DNA from: Methylophilaceae bacterium
GTDB taxonomy: Bacteria; Pseudomonadota; Gammaproteobacteria; Burkholderiales; Methylophilaceae
NCBI GenBank assembly: GCA_018398995.1
Contig: CP073759.1
Coordinates: 186,001-250,000 of the forward strand
Length of the DNA stretch: 64,000 nucleotides
Direction: 5' to 3'
Shown here: piece after piece, positions 39,066 to 49,364 of the stretch
Layout of the letters: each line of letters starts with the position of its first letter
Numbering within the stretch: the first letter of the stretch is position 1
The notes under the pieces: model-generated
Databases searched by the model: none
What the model saw: the letters and a program-made list of their open reading frames with translations, nothing else
Told to the model about the DNA's origin: nothing
Position numbers and translations under genes: made by a program

Positions 39066-39647
39066 ATGAAAAAAATAGCCTTGCTAGCCTTTCTCTTACT
39101 TGCTAGTTGCATGGGTGTACCAGAAAACGTTGAGATTGTTGATGGTGTCAATGCAGAACAGTATTTAGGCACATGGTATGAAATTGCGCGCTTAGATCAT
39201 AGCTTTGAACGGGGTTTGGATAATGTCACTGCACAGTATGAGCAAAATGCTGATGGTAGTATTAAAGTGATTAATAAAGGCTATAACCGCGAAGAAAAAG
39301 AGTGGAATAAGGCCATCGGTAAAGCGTATTTTATTGAAAAGGCAAATGCAGAAAACACCTATTTAGGGAAATTAAAAGTTTCTTTTTTTGGTCCCTTTTA
39401 TGGCGCATATAACATCATCGCGCTTGATAAAGTGTATTACAACTATGTGATGATTTGCGGCCCAAATAAAGATTACCTTTGGATATTGTCACGCACACCA
39501 GAGCTAAGCTACCCCATCAAGCAAGAATTGGTTAGTCAGGCAAAAGCCTTAGGTTTTGCCACGGATAAACTGATTTATGTAAATCAAAATCCCGATATCC
39601 CAAACTATGACGCAGGGCAACATGTGATTAAGAAAAAAGCAGAGTGA
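39066..39647 (+). CDS. blc: Bacterial lipocalin (Blc-like lipoprotein)
   Basis: A 193-residue outer-membrane lipoprotein with lipobox LLASC near residue 15. The lipocalin signature YLGTWYEIARLDHSFERGL begins near residue 33. Further family blocks are YNREEKEWNKAIGKAYF near 78, YNIIALDKVYYNYVMICGPN near 117 and YLWILSRTPEL near 139. Blc-type lipocalins bind fatty acids or lysophospholipids and help envelope maintenance. An AGGAT ribosome site precedes the ATG. The gene converges on the TraB/GumN gene; the hairpin GCATTAAT-N5-ATTAATGC lies between the two stops. Confidence 0.93.
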   Translation: MKKIALLAFLLLASCMGVPENVEIVDGVNAEQYLGTWYEIARLDHSFERGLDNVTAQYEQNADGSIKVINKGYNREEKEWNKAIGKAYFIEKANAENTYLGKLKVSFFGPFYGAYNIIALDKVYYNYVMICGPNKDYLWILSRTPELSYPIKQELVSQAKALGFATDKLIYVNQNPDIPNYDAGQHVIKKKAE

Positions 39648-39651
39648 TTTT

Positions 39652-39672
39652 GCATTAATGCTATATTAATGC
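39652..39672. repeat. Hairpin between convergent lipocalin and TraB/GumN genes
   Basis: GCATTAAT, 5-base loop, ATTAATGC: an 8-bp AT-rich stem without a T run on either side. It may end both transcripts weakly. Confidence 0.4.
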
Positions 39673-39677
39673 GACGG

Positions 39678-40544
39678 TTAATTGAGTGGCTTGAGTATAA
39701 AGCCAGATTGTTTAAACGCCTGAATCAAGCCATTATCACCCGCTAAATGTGCGGCACCAACAGCAACAAAAATCGACTGTTGTTGTGCTAAATCAATTGC
39801 TCGCTTTGCCATTAAGACATTGCGTTCATCGAGCAATTTGAATCGCAGTCGTTGCCATAATGCCTCAGGCAAACTTGAACCAGTTATCTCTGCATCCAAA
39901 TTAAGCAGTTCATCACTGTCACCTTGTAAATAAACGGCAATTAATCGCTCAAAGTCTTTTTCTTTTTGTGCTTCTGACATTGCCAATGCGGCACGCAACA
40001 TCACCATCTGATCCGCGAAATTAAAACTATCAACAACACCAAAATGCTCTTCACTCGTTTCTAAGCCTTGGACTGGCTTACCAAAATCTTCAGCATTACG
40101 CATTAATAAATTATCCTGTGCATAAGGTGTTTGTGGTTTTGATTGACTAAACACCACCGCCAACAACCAAGGTTTCATGCGTAATGCTTGATCCAGATGC
40201 ATGACATGAAATTCTGCTAAAGTTTTCACTTTATCCAGCTCAGCTTCTGTTATCGCATCCTTTAGCGAACCATCTTTCATCATAAAATTGCTAGGATTAC
40301 TATTAGGTTGCGTTTCCATCACAAATACATCCACTTGTTTCAGTGCCTTCATAATAGAGGCCGAGAAATCTGTCACCCGATTATCATCGGTATGAATGGT
40401 GCCAAACAAATAACTCACTTGCCCACTTGGCGATGTCATCTGCCAAAACAAACCCTTTTCTGTGGCTGTCACCAGCATAGATGTGCTGACTAGCAGTAAA
40501 CCGTTCATGACAAGCAGCAGTCGTTTAAAGTAAGTCACATGCAT
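39678..40544 (-). CDS. TraB/GumN-family protein
   Basis: A secreted or membrane-anchored protein of about 288 residues with an N-terminal hydrophobic segment (FKRLLLVMNGLLLVSTSML). The family signature GLFWQMTSPSGQVSYLFGTIH follows, with its GTIH metal-type motif. A later VAVGAAHLAGDNGLIQAF is the second conserved block. TraB/GumN proteins are putative metalloproteases or have unknown roles. The start is uncertain: ATG at 40544 is given, but a GTG at 40538 has AAAAGG at better spacing. Longer readings would overlap the upstream ygiQ gene. Confidence 0.85.
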   Translation of the reverse strand: MHVTYFKRLLLVMNGLLLVSTSMLVTATEKGLFWQMTSPSGQVSYLFGTIHTDDNRVTDFSASIMKALKQVDVFVMETQPNSNPSNFMMKDGSLKDAITEAELDKVKTLAEFHVMHLDQALRMKPWLLAVVFSQSKPQTPYAQDNLLMRNAEDFGKPVQGLETSEEHFGVVDSFNFADQMVMLRAALAMSEAQKEKDFERLIAVYLQGDSDELLNLDAEITGSSLPEALWQRLRFKLLDERNVLMAKRAIDLAQQQSIFVAVGAAHLAGDNGLIQAFKQSGFILKPLN

Positions 40545-40560
40545 CCTTTTGTACGCTATA

Positions 40561-42789
40561 TTAATGGTGTGTTTTCTTTTTAGTTGCTGGCCTTGCCGCA
40601 TTTTTCATCTCATGAAAAGCTGCGGGCATGCTACCTGGTTTGCGTCTTGCATTCACTGTTGCTTTTGGCTGAAAACGACTGCCATCAGATTGCCTAATAG
40701 TACCGATTACCGCAGGCTGAAAAGCGGGTACTAATTGTTTTTTACCAGGCCCAATTAAATCTGCACGTCCCATTTTCTTTAGTGCCTCGCGCAATATTGG
40801 CCAGTTTGCGGGATCATGATAACGAATAAACGCTTTATGTAACTTGCGTACACCGCCAGCTTTAGGAATAGGCACACCTTCAGAATCTGCAGTCACTTTA
40901 CGTAATGGATTTTTGCCGCTGTGATACATGGCGGTTGCCATTGCCATTGGTGTTGGCGTGAAGTTTTGCACTTGATCTAACCTGAAGTCATTGCGCTTTA
41001 GCCATAGCGCTAAATTCAACATGTCTTCATCTGTCGTTCCAGGATGTGCCGCGATAAAATAAGGAATTAAGTACTGTTTTTTACCTGCTTCAGCACTAAA
41101 CTTTTCGAACATGGCTTTAAACTCATCGTATGCGCCCATGCCTGGCTTCATCATTTTACTCAGTACGTTTTCTTCGGAATGCTCAGGTGCTATTTTTAAA
41201 TAGCCGCCAACATGGTGCTGCACTAATTCCTTCACATATTCTGGTGATTTCACTGCAAGGTCGTAGCGCAAACCAGAGCCAATTAATATTTTCTTAACAC
41301 CTTTAATATTGCGCGCTTTACGATATAGCTGAATCAAGGCGCTATGATCGGTATTTAGGTTTTCGCAAACGTCGGGATATACGCAAGATAATTTACGACA
41401 TGCGCTTTCTATCGTTTCTGATTTACAAGCAATGCGATACATATTGGCCGTTGGTCCGCCAAGGTCGGAAATAACGCCAGTAAAGCCTTCGACTTTATCA
41501 CGAATTTCTTCCACCTCTTTCAAGATAGATGCTTCACTACGGCTTTGAATAATGCGGCCTTCATGCTCGGTAATACTACAAAAGGTACAGCCGCCAAAAC
41601 AACCGCGCATAATATTGACGCTGAAACGAATCATTTCCCATGCAGGAATTTTTGCACCTTTGTAGATAGGATGCGGTTTACGTGCATACGGCAAATCGTA
41701 AACAAAGTCCATTTCTTTGGTAGTTAGCGGAATGGGTGGTGGATTCAACCATACTTCTCTATCGCCATGTTTTTGCACCAGCGCCCGCGCGTTACCTGGA
41801 TTAGCTTCTAGATGTAGCACCCGTGATGCGTGCGCATACAACACAGGGTCTTGCGAAACGGCCTCGTAAGAAGGCAAGCGTACCACTTGTTTAGTTCTAT
41901 CTGCTTTGGGCTTTCTGGTGCGCAAACTAGGTACAATTGCAATCGGCTTAGTGCCTTCTGGCAGCACCGCATCTGATTGAGCATCACCGGTGGCACAACT
42001 CGCATCGGCTTTGCCCATTTTCATTTCATATGGGTCAACTGGGTTATCAATCTTGCCGGGTCTATCTAACTGGGTCGATTCAATTTCATCCCAACCTTCT
42101 GGCAAATGTTTGCGGATAAAAGCAGTACCACGAATATCTTGTATTTCACTCACCGGCTCACCTTTGGCAATTCGGTGCGAGAGCTCAACCAAAGCACGTT
42201 CTGCATTGCCATACAGTAAGATATCGGCTTTAGAATCGACTAAAATTGAACGGCGCACTTTATCCGACCAATAATCATAATGCGCAATGCGACGCAAACT
42301 GGCTTCAATGCTGCCAATAACCAACGGTATTTTAGGATACGCCTCTCTGCAACGCTGACTATAAACTAGTACCGCTCTGTCTGGACGTTTATTGGGTGCC
42401 GCATCTGGTGTATAAGCATCATCTGAGCGAATTTTACGGTCTGCGGTATAACGATTGACCATGCTATCCATATTGCCTGCGGTAATGCCAAAATATAGAT
42501 TTGGTGCGCCCAACGCTTTAAAAGCGCTGGCATCTTGCCATTCTGGTTGCGCGATAATACCAACTCGAAACCCCTGTGCTTCTAACAAACGGCCAACCAA
42601 TGCCATACCAAAACTGGGGTGATCAATATAGGCGTCACCAGTCACCAAAATAATATCGCAACTATCCCAGCCAAGGTCATCCATTTCCTGTCGCGAGGTT
42701 GGTAATATCGTTGCCACACCAAAACGTTTCGCCCAGTAAGGGCGATAACTTTGGATGGGTTTGGCGAGCATGCTAGTGTAATGTTCCAT
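40561..42789 (-). CDS. YgiQ-family radical SAM protein
   Basis: A 742-residue radical S-adenosylmethionine protein. The iron-sulfur motif CxxxCxxC is in [18 protein letters not shown], preceded by an N-terminal B12-like flavodoxin domain (about residues 1-190) with [22 protein letters not shown] radical SAM barrel with [11 protein letters not shown] and [15 protein letters not shown] follows, and the tail is basic. The length is normal for YgiQ. The reaction is not known. It overlaps the start region of the TraB/GumN gene downstream. The start could be residue 1 or the Met six codons later. Confidence 0.93.
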   Translation of the reverse strand: MEHYTSMLAKPIQSYRPYWAKRFGVATILPTSRQEMDDLGWDSCDIILVTGDAYIDHPSFGMALVGRLLEAQGFRVGIIAQPEWQDASAFKALGAPNLYFGITAGNMDSMVNRYTADRKIRSDDAYTPDAAPNKRPDRAVLVYSQRCREAYPKIPLVIGSIEASLRRIAHYDYWSDKVRRSILVDSKADILLYGNAERALVELSHRIAKGEPVSEIQDIRGTAFIRKHLPEGWDEIESTQLDRPGKIDNPVDPYEMKMGKADASCATGDAQSDAVLPEGTKPIAIVPSLRTRKPKADRTKQVVRLPSYEAVSQDPVLYAHASRVLHLEANPGNARALVQKHGDREVWLNPPPIPLTTKEMDFVYDLPYARKPHPIYKGAKIPAWEMIRFSVNIMRGCFGGCTFCSITEHEGRIIQSRSEASILKEVEEIRDKVEGFTGVISDLGGPTANMYRIACKSETIESACRKLSCVYPDVCENLNTDHSALIQLYRKARNIKGVKKILIGSGLRYDLAVKSPEYVKELVQHHVGGYLKIAPEHSEENVLSKMMKPGMGAYDEFKAMFEKFSAEAGKKQYLIPYFIAAHPGTTDEDMLNLALWLKRNDFRLDQVQNFTPTPMAMATAMYHSGKNPLRKVTADSEGVPIPKAGGVRKLHKAFIRYHDPANWPILREALKKMGRADLIGPGKKQLVPAFQPAVIGTIRQSDGSRFQPKATVNARRKPGSMPAAFHEMKNAARPATKKKTHH

Positions 42790-43021
42790 AGCTCGGCATT
42801 TTACGCGGTAATTGTTTGATTTAACATCCTTTTATCTGAAGATTTTGATGACTATATGCGATTATCTAAACGGCAACGATGTTAGACGCAAGCCTATTTT
42901 TGCGTAATATCTCATTTATTATCAACAATAAGCGCAAATGCGTTGCTTTATACGCATATGGCTATCATAAGCAAAAAAGTTTTGGTAGTGTACGTTATTA
43001 GCAGTGAATAATAATGAAGTT

Positions 43022-45802
43022 ATGAAAAAAATAGCCCTGTTCAAGCACTTACTGCAACCTCTACTCGTGATCGGTACGATTGCAGTTTTCACTTCTGCCT
43101 TTTACTTATTCTCACTGCATTTTGAAGCAACAGAAAAAGATGCTATTTATGAAACACAGAAGCTAGAGCATGTATTAATGATGGCTAAAAGCTTGGTGAG
43201 TGAGCGTGTTTACTCCTCGATGGCCTTGCTGAAACAAAAAAGCAATCGATTAGGTTTGCCCAGCATTCATGGTGTTACTATTTTACAGAAAGAGCTGATT
43301 CCAAAACTACAATTAGGCAGCCAATCACAAACAAACCAAACTGACCTTGTAGATAGTGTGACAAATGTTGTCAATGGCACTGCTACTCTATTTGTCAAAA
43401 AAGACAATGCCTTTATTCGCATTGCAACAAACATCAAACAAAATAATAGGCGCGTTGTTGGGACGCGATTAGATCCAAATGGCATAGCAATCAAGCACTT
43501 AATAAAGGGACAAGCCTTTTATGGCGTTGTTGATATTCTAGGCGAGCCTTATATTTCTGGCTATGAGCCTATCATGGATATTAACAACCAAGTTATAGGG
43601 GCATGGTACGTTGGGTATAAGGTAAATGTTGGCGCACTTGATCAAGCCATCAAAGAGTGGGGGTTTTTAAAAAATGGTTTTGCAGCAGTAACAGACTATA
43701 ACGATAACATCCGATTTTTATCTAAGCATACTGATATAAAACAAGCAGCATCTGTACTCAAAGAGACCGATCAAAAATGGTTTGTTGCACATCGCGATAT
43801 TCCTGAATGGAATTTTCATGCTTATATTGCGTTCCCAATAAAAGATGCTTATATCAATAGCATTGCATCGCTGTATCCATTGCTAGTATTAAGTGGCATT
43901 TTTGGGGTGGCACTCATCGTTGTTGCGCAGCGCGGCATTCATCGCTTTGTATTGGCGCCACTTGGTGGCGAGCCAGAAACGGCGAGCAGGCTTTTGAATA
44001 GCATTCGGCAAGGCAATTTTGATGAAGATAACACCATGGCTGAACCACATACACTCATCGCTAACATTCTTGAAATGCGAAGCCGTTTACGTCATATGGT
44101 GAGTGAAATTAAAGAAAATGCCGATCGGCTTAATATTTCATCCAGCGTTTTTCAACATGCGCATGATGGTATTTTTATTACTGATGTACAAGGGAATATT
44201 ATTGAGACCAATCCAGCATTTACTGAAATTTCGGGCTACTCTCGTGAGGAGGCCATGAACAAACAACCGCATCAACTTGGGTTTAGTTTTCAACTAGATG
44301 CCTTTTTTTCTGACTTATTCGATGCATTTAAGTTTAATGAAGGCAAACAAGGCGAAGTCTGGTGTCAACAAAAAAATGGCAAAGCGTACGCCGCTTGGTT
44401 AGACATGTTTCCCGTTAGAGATGCGCAAGGTACACTGATGCATTATATTGGATTATTTACTGATAATACACTTGCTAAAGAACAGCAAAACACCTTAAAA
44501 CGTCTTGCATATCATCATGCGCTCACACAATTACCCAACCGTGTTTTATTTTCGGACAAACTACAGCAATCATTAGCATTGGTTGAAACCGATAACGGTG
44601 CGATTGCTATCTGTTATATCGATTTAGATAATTTCAAACCTATTAACGATCAACATGGCCACGCGATTGGTGATCAGTTGCTGGTTTTACTAGCAGACCG
44701 CCTGCGTGATAATTGCCGAAATCACGACACTGTTGCTAGGCTAGGTGGCGATGAGTTTGCTATATTACTCAATGACTTACCTACAGCAGCTGAATATTCA
44801 AAAGCATTAGATCGTATCCTGCATGCCATCGAGTTACCATTTCATATAGACGACCATACCTTTTATATTTCAGCGAGTATTGGTTTTACTGTCTATCCTA
44901 ACGATAACAATCCGCCAGATATATTATTACGCCATGCTGATCATGCTATGTATCATGCCAAAACCAATGGTGGCAAACAGCATCATTTATTTGACTTGAA
45001 TCTTGTCGAAGCATCTCAACATCAGCAACGTTTAACACAAGATGTAACAAAGGGATTAAAAAATAACGAGTTTCTCATTTATTATCAACCGCAAGTTAAC
45101 TTAAAAACAGGTGCTGTTATGGGAGCGGAAGCCTTAATACGCTGGCAACATCCCAATCGTGGCTTTCTCAATCCAAACGATTTTTTACCTGCTATAGAAC
45201 ATACGCAACTGATTATTGATATTGGTGAGTGGGTGATATTGAACGCACTAGCCCAATTGGAACAATGGCGAAATGACGGCTTAACTATTAGTATCGCCAT
45301 TAATATTGCAGCGCATCATATTATCCAACAGAATTTCTACCCTTTTTTAGAAAAAGCATTACAGCAGTATCCTGATATGCTTGGCAACAAACTAAATATC
45401 GAGATTACAGAAAGTGCTGCTATCAACGATTTTGAAAATGTTGCACAAACAATTAAAGCTTGTAAAAATCTCGGCGTCACCTTTTCTATTGATGATTTTG
45501 GGGTGGGCTACTCATCGCTTATTTCATTACGAAAGCTCCCAATCGATATCATCAAAATTGACCGCTCATTCACAAGTGGCATGCTCAATGACACTGAAGA
45601 CTTAGCTGTTGTAACAAGCATTGTCACACTCAGCCGTCAATTCAATCGAAAAGTTGTCGCTGAAGGCGCGGAAAACCATGCACAATTACATCAATTACGT
45701 ACTTTAGAATGTGCATATGCCCAAGGTTATGGCATTGCAAAACCAATGCCTGCCCATCAAATGGCTGATTGGATAAAGGTCAATCATCCTTTTAAATACT
45801 AA
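43022..45802 (+). CDS. Membrane sensor with Cache, HAMP, PAS, GGDEF and EAL domains
   Basis: A protein of about 926 residues that can make and degrade cyclic di-GMP. A membrane helix (about 10-35) and a second one (about 275-300) enclose a periplasmic Cache-type sensor with LKNGFAAVTDYNDNI; a HAMP-like stretch follows, then PAS (about 375-490). GGDEF is at residues 575-579 in ARLGGDEFAIL with an RxxD (RNHD) inhibitory site before it. EAL is intact with Glu703 in MGAEALIRWQHP, and the DDFGVGYSSL motif is present. Both catalytic sites look active. A GTG six codons upstream is an alternative start. The 230-base upstream gap has no gene. Confidence 0.9.
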   Translation: MKKIALFKHLLQPLLVIGTIAVFTSAFYLFSLHFEATEKDAIYETQKLEHVLMMAKSLVSERVYSSMALLKQKSNRLGLPSIHGVTILQKELIPKLQLGSQSQTNQTDLVDSVTNVVNGTATLFVKKDNAFIRIATNIKQNNRRVVGTRLDPNGIAIKHLIKGQAFYGVVDILGEPYISGYEPIMDINNQVIGAWYVGYKVNVGALDQAIKEWGFLKNGFAAVTDYNDNIRFLSKHTDIKQAASVLKETDQKWFVAHRDIPEWNFHAYIAFPIKDAYINSIASLYPLLVLSGIFGVALIVVAQRGIHRFVLAPLGGEPETASRLLNSIRQGNFDEDNTMAEPHTLIANILEMRSRLRHMVSEIKENADRLNISSSVFQHAHDGIFITDVQGNIIETNPAFTEISGYSREEAMNKQPHQLGFSFQLDAFFSDLFDAFKFNEGKQGEVWCQQKNGKAYAAWLDMFPVRDAQGTLMHYIGLFTDNTLAKEQQNTLKRLAYHHALTQLPNRVLFSDKLQQSLALVETDNGAIAICYIDLDNFKPINDQHGHAIGDQLLVLLADRLRDNCRNHDTVARLGGDEFAILLNDLPTAAEYSKALDRILHAIELPFHIDDHTFYISASIGFTVYPNDNNPPDILLRHADHAMYHAKTNGGKQHHLFDLNLVEASQHQQRLTQDVTKGLKNNEFLIYYQPQVNLKTGAVMGAEALIRWQHPNRGFLNPNDFLPAIEHTQLIIDIGEWVILNALAQLEQWRNDGLTISIAINIAAHHIIQQNFYPFLEKALQQYPDMLGNKLNIEITESAAINDFENVAQTIKACKNLGVTFSIDDFGVGYSSLISLRKLPIDIIKIDRSFTSGMLNDTEDLAVVTSIVTLSRQFNRKVVAEGAENHAQLHQLRTLECAYAQGYGIAKPMPAHQMADWIKVNHPFKY

Positions 45803-45838
45803 TTATTAAGTTAATACAATATAAACGATCATTAATCT

Positions 45839-46534
45839 ATGACAGATGAATTTTATCAACTAGATACTGGCTACGTACTTGCCCTAAAGCAAAATACGCC
45901 TTTCCCTCCTTTGGAACAAGCACTTAGTGAACCCAATGGCCTTATTGCCATTGGCGGCGATTTAACTAGCAAGCGTCTTTTACAAGCTTATTCACTTGGT
46001 ATCTTTCCTTGGTTTAATGGTAATGAGCCAATCATGTGGTGGAGTCCTAATCCGCGTATGGTGTTATTTCCAGCAGAGCTTAAAGTGGCAAACTCCCTTA
46101 AAAAAACCATCAAAAAGCAACCTTATCATCTCACTATCAATACAGCTTTTCGTGAAGTAATCACTGCTTGCAGTGTGGTGAAGCGCCCTGATCAAGCGGG
46201 CACTTGGATCAATCAAGACATGGTTGATTCTTATTGTGCGTTACATCATTTAGGGCATGCCATTTCTAGCGAAAGTTGGCTAAACAATCAATTAGTTGGT
46301 GGTTGTTATGGCGTCATCATTGGTAGCATGTTTTATGGTGAAAGTATGTTTCATACGCAAACAGATGCGTCAAAAATTGCTTTTGTTAATCTTGTGAATT
46401 ACCTCAAAACCAAACAAGTTGGTATGATTGATTGCCAAATGAAAACACCTTTATTGACCAGTTTTGGCGGGCGTGAAATTCCACGTGAAGTATTTAGTCA
46501 AACCTTATCAAAGTTGGTACACTTATCAACATGA
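45839..46534 (+). CDS. aat: Leucyl/phenylalanyl-tRNA-protein transferase
   Basis: A 231-residue enzyme that adds Leu or Phe from its tRNA to the N-terminus of proteins with basic N-terminal residues, marking them for ClpAP. The conserved LIAIGGDLTSKRLLQAYSLG, FPWFNGNEPIMWWSPNPRMV, and GSMFYGESMFHTQTDASK blocks are present at about residues 31, 50 and 160. The length is normal. Its last codons overlap the ATG of the next gene by 4 bases (ATGA type), so aat, bpt and the following membrane protein form a translationally coupled row. Confidence 0.97.
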   Translation: MTDEFYQLDTGYVLALKQNTPFPPLEQALSEPNGLIAIGGDLTSKRLLQAYSLGIFPWFNGNEPIMWWSPNPRMVLFPAELKVANSLKKTIKKQPYHLTINTAFREVITACSVVKRPDQAGTWINQDMVDSYCALHHLGHAISSESWLNNQLVGGCYGVIIGSMFYGESMFHTQTDASKIAFVNLVNYLKTKQVGMIDCQMKTPLLTSFGGREIPREVFSQTLSKLVHLST

Positions 46535-47301
46535 GCTCACCTAAAGAACTACCAGCACAAAAATTGCAGTTTTATGTCACAACGCCCTATGCTTGTGGTT
46601 ACATCGCAAAAAATCTTGCCCAAAGTTTAATTGCCGCACCGCACCACTTAGTGAACGCGGATATTTATAGCGAACTGATTACCCAAGGCTTTAGACGTAG
46701 CGGCAAATTTGCTTATCGCCCACATTGCGAACATTGTAATAAGTGCGTACCAGTGCGTATTGTGCTTGATGCGTTTGCTCCAACGCGAAGCCAAAAGCGC
46801 GCCTATAAACAACATCACGAATTAACTGCAAACATCATCCCATTGGGCTTTCATCAAGCGCATTTTGCGTTATATACCGCATACCAGGCCTTAAGACATA
46901 CCAATGAGGATGATATCAACCAAAGCACGACAACCAGCGAAGCAGATCAATATAAACAGTTTCTCTGCCAAAGCAATGTTGATAGCTTCATGGTTGAGTT
47001 TAGAGACGCGTCCAACCAAGTCAAAATTGTCAGCGTGATAGACACCCTTAACGATGGACATTCTGCCGTCTATACTTTTTATGATGCTGCTGAGCCAAAA
47101 GCCAGTTATGGCACTTATGCCATTATGTGGCTAATTGAATGGACTAAAAGTCTCAATTTACCTTATCTATACTTGGGTTATTGGATTGCCGAAAGCCAAA
47201 AAATGGCCTACAAAGAAAAGTTTAACCCACAAGAAAAATATATCAACGGCGAATGGCTAACCGATGCAATTGTCACCAACACTTACAAGGATGATGCATG
47301 A
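46531..47301 (+). CDS. bpt: Aspartate/glutamate leucyltransferase (Bpt/ATE family)
   Basis: A 256-residue N-degron transferase that attaches Leu to N-terminal Asp or Glu. The N-terminal block YVTTPYACGYIAK, ITQGFRRSGKFAYRPHCEH and CVPVRIVLDAF fits the bacterial Bpt branch of the ATE family, as does the C-terminal GTYAIMWLIEWTKSLNLPYLYL followed by YKEKFNPQEKYING. The conserved cysteines near residues 23 and 66-72 are in place. It overlaps aat by 4 bases and its stop overlaps the next gene by 4 bases. Together with aat it suggests an active N-degron pathway, although clpS is not in the window. Confidence 0.95.
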   Translation: MSSPKELPAQKLQFYVTTPYACGYIAKNLAQSLIAAPHHLVNADIYSELITQGFRRSGKFAYRPHCEHCNKCVPVRIVLDAFAPTRSQKRAYKQHHELTANIIPLGFHQAHFALYTAYQALRHTNEDDINQSTTTSEADQYKQFLCQSNVDSFMVEFRDASNQVKIVSVIDTLNDGHSAVYTFYDAAEPKASYGTYAIMWLIEWTKSLNLPYLYLGYWIAESQKMAYKEKFNPQEKYINGEWLTDAIVTNTYKDDA

Positions 47302-48278
47302 TTTCAGAAGATCATATTCAATCTGCTATTGCAGCTGGCATTTTAGACGAAGCCACCGCCAACGCATTAAAAGCGCATGTAATGGCCGCTAGCGATGTTG
47401 CGGATGAAGAGCATTTTCGCTTAATTTCAGGCTTTAACGATATTTTTGTCGTCATCGCTAGCCTGCTATTGCTTACCTCCCTTAGTTGGATAGGTGACGC
47501 ACTTTATGGCAGCTTACTAGCAGCAATTGCCGCTTGGGGATTGGCTGAATTTTTTGTATTGAAACGTCGTATGGCATTACCCGCCATTGTGTTATTACTG
47601 GCTTTTGTTGGGTATTTATTTGCGGCATCAACTAACATAATGATGCCTGTTGGTGCTGAAGGCGCAGCCACCTTTATCACTCCCTCAATTGTTGCAACCC
47701 TAGCCGCATGGTTACATTGGATACGTTTTAAAGTACCGATTACTATCGCCGCAGGCACCGCAGCATTAGTTGCAACCCTACTAGCATCCTTAGCAAGCAT
47801 TCATCTTTCTGCCAATTTATTCACGCCAATTGCGATCATGCTGGGTCTAGGTGTATTCGCCTTTGCCATGTATTGGGATAAACAAGATACCAAACGTCAA
47901 ACACGAAAATCAGATATCGCATTTTGGTTACACTTACTGGCGGCACCCATCATTGTTCATCCTGTTTTCGATCTTATCGGCGTGCTGGATGGCAATATCA
48001 ATATAATGCAAGCCAGCATAGTACTCATTCTTTACATTGGTATTGCCGTTATCTCTTTATTCATCGACCGACGCGCACTGATGGTCTCTGCACTTGGTTA
48101 TGTGGTTTATGTTTTTAGCACGCTACTCAACGATATGGGTCATGTCGGCATAGGCTTTGCCGTCACCGCATTCAGCATCGGCTCGGCGCTGCTTCTGCTT
48201 TCCGCCTTTTGGCACAAATGCCGTGCCTATTTATTGGTATTAGTACCGAGTCAATTGAAATTATATTTACCTGCTTGA
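47298..48278 (+). CDS. Polytopic membrane protein, DUF2157-like N-terminus
   Basis: A 326-residue protein with a short acidic cytoplasmic N-terminus (EDHIQSAIAAGILDEATANAL), recalling DUF2157, then about ten hydrophobic segments between residues 48 and 315. No catalytic motif is visible. Its function is unknown. The start overlaps the bpt stop by 4 bases, so it is translated together with the N-degron transferases. Whether it shares their pathway or only their transcript is not clear. No terminator was identified after it. Confidence 0.75.
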   Translation: MISEDHIQSAIAAGILDEATANALKAHVMAASDVADEEHFRLISGFNDIFVVIASLLLLTSLSWIGDALYGSLLAAIAAWGLAEFFVLKRRMALPAIVLLLAFVGYLFAASTNIMMPVGAEGAATFITPSIVATLAAWLHWIRFKVPITIAAGTAALVATLLASLASIHLSANLFTPIAIMLGLGVFAFAMYWDKQDTKRQTRKSDIAFWLHLLAAPIIVHPVFDLIGVLDGNINIMQASIVLILYIGIAVISLFIDRRALMVSALGYVVYVFSTLLNDMGHVGIGFAVTAFSIGSALLLLSAFWHKCRAYLLVLVPSQLKLYLPA

Positions 48279-48463
48279 GCATACTGCTAGTAGTGTGTTT
48301 TCATACAAAGAACTGTGCGCGAATCCGTCTTAGACTTACTAAAACTACAAATAAGTGATGCACTTTTGATGGCTTTACGCAAAACGACAACACGCCTGCC
48401 GACACAAGCAATACGGTGATGATACAATTCAGCCTTTATTTACTTCTCTATAAACACTACTAC

Positions 48464-49333
48464 ATGTTGAAAAAACTCGTTATTTTTGGTGTTGGGCTAA
48501 TCGGCGGCTCGGTTGCGTTGGCTTTAAAAAAGCAAGCGCATGCACCGCTATGCGTGGGTGTTGGACGTAATCAAGCGAGTTTAGATCAAGCGTTAGCGCT
48601 ACAAATTATTGATGCAGCAACAACAGATATTGCAATGGCTTTAATGAATGCAGATATGGTGTTAATTGCTGCACCTGTTGCACAAACCAAAAGCATTTTG
48701 CAAAGTATTCAGCCGCACCTCAGTAAACAAACGATTATTACCGATGCTGGCAGTACCAAAACCGATATATTGGCCATTGCAAAAGAAGTGTTAGGCGAAC
48801 AAGCTAGTCAATTTGTTGGTGGGCACCCTATTGCTGGCGCTGAAAAATCAGGCCCTACTGCGGCGATGGCTGATTTGTATATTGGTAAACACGTCGTGTT
48901 AACGCCTACGGCAGAAAACAGTACTGAGCAAATCAACCAAGTACGACAATTGTGGCAAACTTGCGGCGCTAATGTGATAGAGATGCCAGCAGAAAAACAT
49001 GACGGTATTTTTGCAACGGTGAGTCACTTGCCACATTTATTGGCGTTTGCTTTGGTAGAAGATATTGCTTCACGCGATAATGCCGATGAGCTATTTCAGT
49101 TTGCCGCAAGTGGATTTAGGGATTTCACGCGCATCGCAGGTAGCAATCCGGAAATGTGGCGTGATATTAGCTTTGCCAATAAAGCCGCATTATTAAGTGA
49201 AATTACGCGTTATGAACAAGCCCTTTCAACCTTAAAACAAAACCTAGCAAATGACGATGCTAAGGCGTTACAAGCCGCATTTCAACGCGCAAGTGATGCG
49301 CGCAAGCAATGGGCAAAAGATAAACAATCATAG
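48464..49333 (+). CDS. tyrA: Prephenate/arogenate dehydrogenase
   Basis: A 289-residue NAD(P)-dependent dehydrogenase of tyrosine synthesis, without the fused chorismate mutase of E. coli TyrA. The dinucleotide fold starts with IFGVGLIGGSVALAL near residue 6, and VGGHPIAGAEKSGPTAA (near 121) and HLPHLLAFALVED (near 195) are family blocks with the active-site histidines. The ATG at 48464 is chosen because it begins this fold; a longer frame from 48416 adds an AT-rich stretch. It precedes aroA by 31 bases, so both are likely in one aromatic amino acid operon. Confidence 0.94.
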   Translation: MLKKLVIFGVGLIGGSVALALKKQAHAPLCVGVGRNQASLDQALALQIIDAATTDIAMALMNADMVLIAAPVAQTKSILQSIQPHLSKQTIITDAGSTKTDILAIAKEVLGEQASQFVGGHPIAGAEKSGPTAAMADLYIGKHVVLTPTAENSTEQINQVRQLWQTCGANVIEMPAEKHDGIFATVSHLPHLLAFALVEDIASRDNADELFQFAASGFRDFTRIAGSNPEMWRDISFANKAALLSEITRYEQALSTLKQNLANDDAKALQAAFQRASDARKQWAKDKQS

Positions 49334-49364
49334 ATTTCAATGGATAGATTAGAATTGTAAATTG

